A stretch of 64,000 nucleotides of DNA from Nocardia transvalensis NBRC 15921. GTDB taxonomy: Bacteria; Actinomycetota; Actinomycetes; Mycobacteriales; Mycobacteriaceae. The position numbers were made by a program, and so were the translations under genes. The notes beneath the pieces are model-generated. The model did no database searches. It saw nothing but the letters and a program-made list of their open reading frames with translations, and was not told where the DNA came from. Location: positions 124,001 to 188,000 of the forward strand of contig NZ_BAGL01000127.1 of NCBI RefSeq assembly GCF_000308875.1. Reading direction: 5' to 3'. Below, piece by piece: positions 59,725-64,000 of the stretch (position 1 is the stretch's first letter; the number at the start of each line of letters is the position of its first letter).

Positions 59725-60672
59725 CTATGCGCCGAGCGCGTTGGCCAGGTAGGGCCAGGAGTCGTGGAGGTCCGCCTCGAACTGGCCCCAGGTGTGCGAG
59801 CCCTCCGGGCGGTTCACATGGATTGCGGGGATGCCGATCTGGGCGAGCCTGCCCGCGAAGGCGGCGGTGCAGGAGCTGGCGATCGCCTCGACCGGCGGGA
59901 ACGGCCAGCCGCCGTCATCGATCGGACCCGGGGCGCCCGTCGCCGCCGAGAGGTAGACGGTCTTGCCGGCCAGCGCACCGGCGTGCGCGAAGTCGTCGTG
60001 CGCCTGCCAGCCCGCGCCGCCCGGAAAGCCCCACATATTCCCGGGATTCGCGCCGCCGCGCACCAATTGGGCTGTGATCAGGCCGATTCCGGCGGGATCG
60101 GCCGACCACGGGCAGCCGCTGTAGGAGGCGACCGCGTCGTACTGATCCGGCGCCTGGATGGCCAGGTCGAGCGCCGACGCCCCGCTCATGGACACCCCGG
60201 CGATCGCATTGCGCCCGGTGCCGCCCAGATGCGGGTCGAGGGCCGCGGGTAGCTCGCGGGTGAGGAACGTCTGCCAGCGGCCGCGGCCCACCACGGGATC
60301 CTCGGCGACCCAGTCCGTGTACATGCTGTAGGCGCCGCCGATCGGCATGACCACGTTGACATGCTTGTCCGCGAAGAAGTCCCGGACATCCGTATCGTCC
60401 CACCAGGAGATGCCGTCCAGGCCGCCGCCGATGCCCGTCAGCAGGTAGAGGGTCGGCGCGGGGCCGCCCGGCGCGCGGATCACCCTGCTGCTCACCACCT
60501 GGCCCATCGCGGGCGAGTAGACGTCCATCCGGGACACCGAACCGCCCAGGGATTCCTCACCGACCACCCGCGCGGGGTCGGGCGCCGCCTCGGCGGGCGC
60601 CGGTAGCAGACATGCCGCGGCGGAGGCGGTCAGCAGACTGACGAGCGCGGCCACGTACTTTCCAGACCTCAC
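59725..60672 (-). CDS. Secreted mycolyltransferase/Ag85-like esterase
   Basis: 315 residues from the GTG at 60672, which gives a compact signal peptide (VRSGKYVAALVSLL to PAEAAPD); an ATG at 60732 would add 20 residues. The alpha/beta hydrolase has nucleophile Ser in AGVSMSGASAL and catalytic His in GSHTWGQF, as in the antigen 85/mycolyltransferase family, and WPYL near the end. It could transfer mycolates in the cell envelope; a plain esterase is the alternative. Confidence 0.82.
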   Translation of the reverse strand: MRSGKYVAALVSLLTASAAACLLPAPAEAAPDPARVVGEESLGGSVSRMDVYSPAMGQVVSSRVIRAPGGPAPTLYLLTGIGGGLDGISWWDDTDVRDFFADKHVNVVMPIGGAYSMYTDWVAEDPVVGRGRWQTFLTRELPAALDPHLGGTGRNAIAGVSMSGASALDLAIQAPDQYDAVASYSGCPWSADPAGIGLITAQLVRGGANPGNMWGFPGGAGWQAHDDFAHAGALAGKTVYLSAATGAPGPIDDGGWPFPPVEAIASSCTAAFAGRLAQIGIPAIHVNRPEGSHTWGQFEADLHDSWPYLANALGA

Positions 60673-60926
60673 AATTCCGTTGTACGCCCGAAGATCACGC
60701 GTCCGCAGCGATCCGGGAAAGAAATTTGTCATCCCGTGACCGCGATGATCACCGTGCGATCACCCGAAATCCGCCGCACCCGGTTGGGCGCTGCGCCCAA
60801 TCCTGGACGGCGATTCCTGGGCTACCGGGTCATTGTTTGTGCACCTGGTGACGACAAGACTCGTTCGCGATGACTCGCGCCACAACCGCGGCGGGGTCGG
60901 AATCATCGAGATGAGGAGCACCACGA

Positions 60927-62375
60927 GTGCCGGAGTTCGATCTTCTGGTCGTCGGCGGCGGCCCGGGCGGGTACGTCGCCGCCATCCGCGCCGCCCAGCG
61001 CGGCCTGTCGGTGGGTCTGGTGGAGAAGGAGCGGCCCGGCGGGGTCTGCCTGAACTGGGGCTGCATCCCGACCAAGGCCATGTTGCGCTCGGCCGAGGTC
61101 TTCCAGACCGTCGCCGCCGCAGCCGAATTCGGTGTCCTCGCCGATAATGTGCGCTACGACTTCGGCGCGGTGCGCCAGCGCAAGGACGGCATCGTCAAGG
61201 AACTCACGGACGGGGTCGCGGGCCTGCTGAAGGCCAATGGGGTGACCGTCGTCGAGGGGCACGCGCGCTTCACCGGCCCCACCACCGTCGAGGTGCACGA
61301 GGTCGGCCCGTCGCCGATCTTCCCCGGCGGCCCGCGCTACGCCGCCGCGCCCGCCGCGCCGATCCGCACGATCGAGGCGAAGGATGTGATCGTCGCGACG
61401 GGCTCGGTCCCGGCGCGGTTGCCGATCCCCGGCGCCGACCTGCCCGGCGTGGTCACCTCCGACGGCGCGTTCGGCCTCACCGAGGTCCCGCGCCGGCTGG
61501 TGGTGATCGGGGGCAGCGCGGTCGGCGCGGAGTGGGCGAGCCTGTTCGCCACCTTCGGCAGCGAGGTGACGATCGTCGAGATGCAGGATCGCCTGGTTCC
61601 GCTGGAGGACAGGGATATCGGCGTCGCGCTGGGCCGGTCGTTCGGCAAGCGCGGGATCACCGTGCTGACCGGAGCGACGGTCGAATCGATCGCCTCCGGC
61701 GACGCGCTGCGCGTCACCGTCGGCGGGTCCCGGGCTCGCGAACTCGACGCCGACGTGGTGCTGGTGGGCGTGGGACGCCGCCCCAACACCGCCGACCTCG
61801 GCCTCGAGACCGCGGGGATCACCACGGACGCACGGGGTTTCATCACGGTCGACGACCAGCTGCGCACCGGCGTGGACCACGTCTACGCCATCGGCGACGT
61901 CACCGGCCGGGCCCTGCTCGCGCACGTCGCCTCCCATCAGGGCCTCATCGCCGCCGATGTGATCGCCGGGCATCCGGCGCACATCGACTACACGGTGATC
62001 CCGGCGGCCACCTTCACCCATCCGGAGATCGCGAGCGTGGGCCTCACCGAGGACGCGGCCCGCGCCGCCGGGCACGAGGTGGTCACCGCGAAGTTCCCGT
62101 TCGCGGCGCTGGGGCGGCCGCGGACCTTCGGCGACACCGAGGGGTTCATGAAGATCGTTGCCGGACAACGGCACAACGAGGTGCTCGGCGTGCACATCAT
62201 CGGCCCGTCGGCCAGCGACCTGATCACCGAGGGCGCCCTGGCGATCACACTGGAGGCGACGCTGGACGAACTCGCCGACACCATCCACGCCCACCCCACT
62301 CTCGGCGAGATCGGTATGGAGGCCGCCCTGACCGGGCTCGGCCTGCCGGTACACATCGCGCCGCGCCAGCGTTGA
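60927..62375 (+). CDS. lpdA: Dihydrolipoyl dehydrogenase (E3)
   Basis: 482 residues. FAD motif LLVVGGGPGGYVAAIRAAQ at the N-terminus, redox disulphide in CLNWGC, second dinucleotide loop VVIGGSAVGAEWASL, and the dimer-interface HAHPTLGE with the catalytic His. Reoxidises dihydrolipoamide of the E2 subunit with NAD+. GTG start behind GATGAGGAGC. First gene of an operon with E1 alpha and E1 beta. Confidence 0.93.
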   Translation: MPEFDLLVVGGGPGGYVAAIRAAQRGLSVGLVEKERPGGVCLNWGCIPTKAMLRSAEVFQTVAAAAEFGVLADNVRYDFGAVRQRKDGIVKELTDGVAGLLKANGVTVVEGHARFTGPTTVEVHEVGPSPIFPGGPRYAAAPAAPIRTIEAKDVIVATGSVPARLPIPGADLPGVVTSDGAFGLTEVPRRLVVIGGSAVGAEWASLFATFGSEVTIVEMQDRLVPLEDRDIGVALGRSFGKRGITVLTGATVESIASGDALRVTVGGSRARELDADVVLVGVGRRPNTADLGLETAGITTDARGFITVDDQLRTGVDHVYAIGDVTGRALLAHVASHQGLIAADVIAGHPAHIDYTVIPAATFTHPEIASVGLTEDAARAAGHEVVTAKFPFAALGRPRTFGDTEGFMKIVAGQRHNEVLGVHIIGPSASDLITEGALAITLEATLDELADTIHAHPTLGEIGMEAALTGLGLPVHIAPRQR

Positions 62376-62387
62376 GGAGGCCCACCC

Positions 62388-63479
62388 GTGACCACGACCA
62401 CCGCACCGCGCAAGACCGCCCGCAAGGCGCGTAGCGCCTCGAACACCAAGGCGGACAACCGGTTCGCCGCCGAGGATCCGCAGACCCTGCGCGGGCTGTA
62501 CCGCGACATGCTGTTCGTGCGGCGCTTCGAGGAGCGCACCGCGCAGAGCTACCAGCAGGCCAAGATCGGCGGCTACTGCCACCTCAACCTCGGCGAGGAG
62601 GCCACGGTGGTCGGCCTGGCCGCGGCCATGCGGCCCACCGACTACCTGTTCACGAACTACCGCGAGCACGGCTACGCCCTCGCCAAGGGCATCGAGCCCG
62701 GACGGGTGATGGCCGAGCTGTACGGCCGCTCCACCGGCACCTCGAAGGGCTGGGGCGGCTCGATGCACATGTACGACACCGCGACCCGGCTGCTGGGCGG
62801 CTACGCCATCGTGGGCGGGCAGGTCCCGCTGGCCGTGGGCGCCGCGATGGCCATCGACTACCGCGGCGGCGACGACGTGGTGGTGTGCCAGATGGGCGAC
62901 GGGACGACGAATATCGGCGCGTTCCACGAATCGCTCAATATCGCCGCGCTGTGGCGGCTTCCGGTGCTGTTCCTGGTGATCAACAACCAGACCGGCATGG
63001 GCACCACCGTCGAGCGCTCCTCGGCCGAACCGGATCTCTACAAGCGGGCCGAGTCCTACCGGATTCGCGGCGAGCGGGTCGACGGCACCGATGTGCTCGC
63101 GGTCCGCGATATCGCCGCCGAACTGCTGGAAGGCGCACGGCGCGAAGGGAAACCGGCGCTGCTGGAGGCGGTCAGCTACCGGCTCAAGGGCCACTCGGTG
63201 GTCGATCCGGCGAAATATCGCTCCGCCGAAGATGTTTCGGCCGCGCGCGAGCACGATCCCGTCGCGCGGCTCGCCGCCGACCTCACCGCGGCCGGGCTGC
63301 TCTCGGAGCAGGACATCGCCGATATCGAGGCCGAGGTCCGCGCTACCGTCGCGGCGGCCGTCGAATTCGCCGACGCCAGCCCGCATCCGGAGCCGTCGAG
63401 CCTGTTCGACTACACCTATGCCACCCCGGTGCCCGGCGATTCCCGCCGCCTGCCCGCCGATCCGCTGTTCACCGCCTGA
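62388..63479 (+). CDS. pdhA: Pyruvate (or branched-chain 2-oxoacid) dehydrogenase E1 alpha
   Basis: 363 residues. The thiamine diphosphate motif starts MGDGTTNIGAFHESLN and ends INN; YREHGYALAKG and GKGWGGSMHMYD-like STGTSKGWGGSMHM match the E1 alpha of PDH type with separate subunits. A basic Ala/Thr/Lys tail opens the protein. GTG start with GAGGAGG, 12 bp after lpdA. Acetoin dehydrogenase E1 is the main alternative. Confidence 0.88.
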   Translation: MTTTTAPRKTARKARSASNTKADNRFAAEDPQTLRGLYRDMLFVRRFEERTAQSYQQAKIGGYCHLNLGEEATVVGLAAAMRPTDYLFTNYREHGYALAKGIEPGRVMAELYGRSTGTSKGWGGSMHMYDTATRLLGGYAIVGGQVPLAVGAAMAIDYRGGDDVVVCQMGDGTTNIGAFHESLNIAALWRLPVLFLVINNQTGMGTTVERSSAEPDLYKRAESYRIRGERVDGTDVLAVRDIAAELLEGARREGKPALLEAVSYRLKGHSVVDPAKYRSAEDVSAAREHDPVARLAADLTAAGLLSEQDIADIEAEVRATVAAAVEFADASPHPEPSSLFDYTYATPVPGDSRRLPADPLFTA

Positions 63480-63495
63480 TTAGGACGCATTTCCC

Positions 63496-64000
63496 ATGCC
63501 AGTCATGACCTATCGCGAAGCGCTGCGCGACACCCTGCGCCAGGAGATGCGGCGGGACGACGACATCCTGCTCATCGGCGAGGAGATCGGCGTCTTCGAG
63601 GGCTCCTACAAGATCACCGCCGGGCTGCTCGAGGAATTCGGCGAGAAGCGGGTGCGCGACACCCCGATCGCCGAGGAGGGTTTCGTCGGCGCGGCCATCG
63701 GCGCCGCCATGCTGGGGCTGCGCCCGGTCGTCGAGATCATGACGATCAACTTCTCGCTGCTCGCGCTGGACCAGATCGTCAATCACGCCGCGAAGATCTA
63801 CGGCATGTTCGGCGGGCAGACCAGCGTGCCCATGGTGATCCGCACGCCCGGCGGCGGCGGTCAGCAGCTGGGGGCGACGCATTCGCAGAACATCGAGCTG
63901 TACTACGCGTTCGTGCCCGGCCTCAAGGTGGTCGCGCCGAGTACGCCGGCCGACGCGCGGGCGCTGCTGCGGGCCGCGATCACCGACAACGATCCGGTGC
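63496..64000 (+). CDS. pdhB: 2-Oxoacid dehydrogenase E1 beta (cut by window end)
   Basis: First 168 residues of a transketolase-type E1 beta. MTYREALRDTLRQEM, GEEIGVFEGSYKIT, RVRDTPIAEEGFVGAAIGAAM and TPGGGGQQLGATHSQ are family hallmarks. Pairs with the E1 alpha encoded 16 bp upstream; E2 is expected to follow beyond the window. Confidence 0.9.
   Translation, partial: MPVMTYREALRDTLRQEMRRDDDILLIGEEIGVFEGSYKITAGLLEEFGEKRVRDTPIAEEGFVGAAIGAAMLGLRPVVEIMTINFSLLALDQIVNHAAKIYGMFGGQTSVPMVIRTPGGGGQQLGATHSQNIELYYAFVPGLKVVAPSTPADARALLRAAITDNDPV

Overview
The window looks like chromosomal DNA of a high-GC, mycolic-acid-bearing actinomycete, most probably Nocardia. The signs are a mycobacterial-type F-ATPase c subunit, an EphD-type epoxide hydrolase/SDR fusion, a mycolyltransferase-like secreted esterase, WXG100 (ESX-type) proteins, many cytochromes P450, and at the left edge a beta-lactone cluster that I recognise as the nocardiolactone (nlt) type. 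No species-level marker is visible.

Layout. 1-7.7 kb: divergent nlt cluster (nltC - small membrane protein - nltD leftwards; nltA-nltB rightwards) and a LuxR-type regulator. 7.9-10.6 kb: a closed transcription unit coding only the membrane half (Fo) of an ATP synthase (I, a, c, b, truncated b-delta), ended by a hairpin, then a truncated haemoglobin. 11.1-14.0 kb: Rieske oxygenase, DapB_N-type dehydrogenase and a divergent TetR. 14.0-16.7 kb: two WXG100 proteins, a polymorphic toxin with a PD-(D/E)xK-like C-terminus, and its presumed immunity protein. 16.7-19.4 kb: two P450s. 19.5-26.9 kb: an island-like stretch of lower GC, small hypothetical genes and decayed genes, abutting the 3' end of a CAU tRNA gene. 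27-31 kb: F420-type nitroreductase, quinone oxidoreductase, and a TerC transporter behind a manganese (yybP-ykoY) riboswitch. 31.2-35.1 kb: a di-iron-like hydrolase / ferredoxin-type reductase / EphD operon. 35.2-42.5 kb: lipoprotein, HxlR/SDR pair, enoyl-CoA hydratase, GNAT, two P450s (one lacking the ExxR glutamate) and a flavin-dependent oxidoreductase. 43-52.5 kb: a purine-catabolism block (xanthine dehydrogenase subunits, guanine-type deaminase, purine permease, XdhC, divergent PucR regulator). 53-60.7 kb: a lone VirB6/TrbL-like membrane protein, double-HTH AsnC regulator, MFS exporter, second PucR-type regulator, secreted esterase. 60.9-64.0 kb: start of a 2-oxoacid dehydrogenase operon (E3, E1 alpha, E1 beta; cut by the window end).

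How genes fit together. nltA and nltB have complementary active-site losses: one keeps Cys-His-Asn, the other keeps the Glu. They should therefore work as a heterodimer feeding NltD (reduction) and NltC (beta-lactone closure), and no OleB decarboxylase is seen. The Fo unit has all residues needed for proton translocation but no F1 genes. The purine block should take guanine and hypoxanthine to urate under PucR control. A family of palindromic intergenic repeats (core CCGGCCAAAAGC..GCCGG) and several tandem minisatellites lie scattered from 27 to 49 kb.
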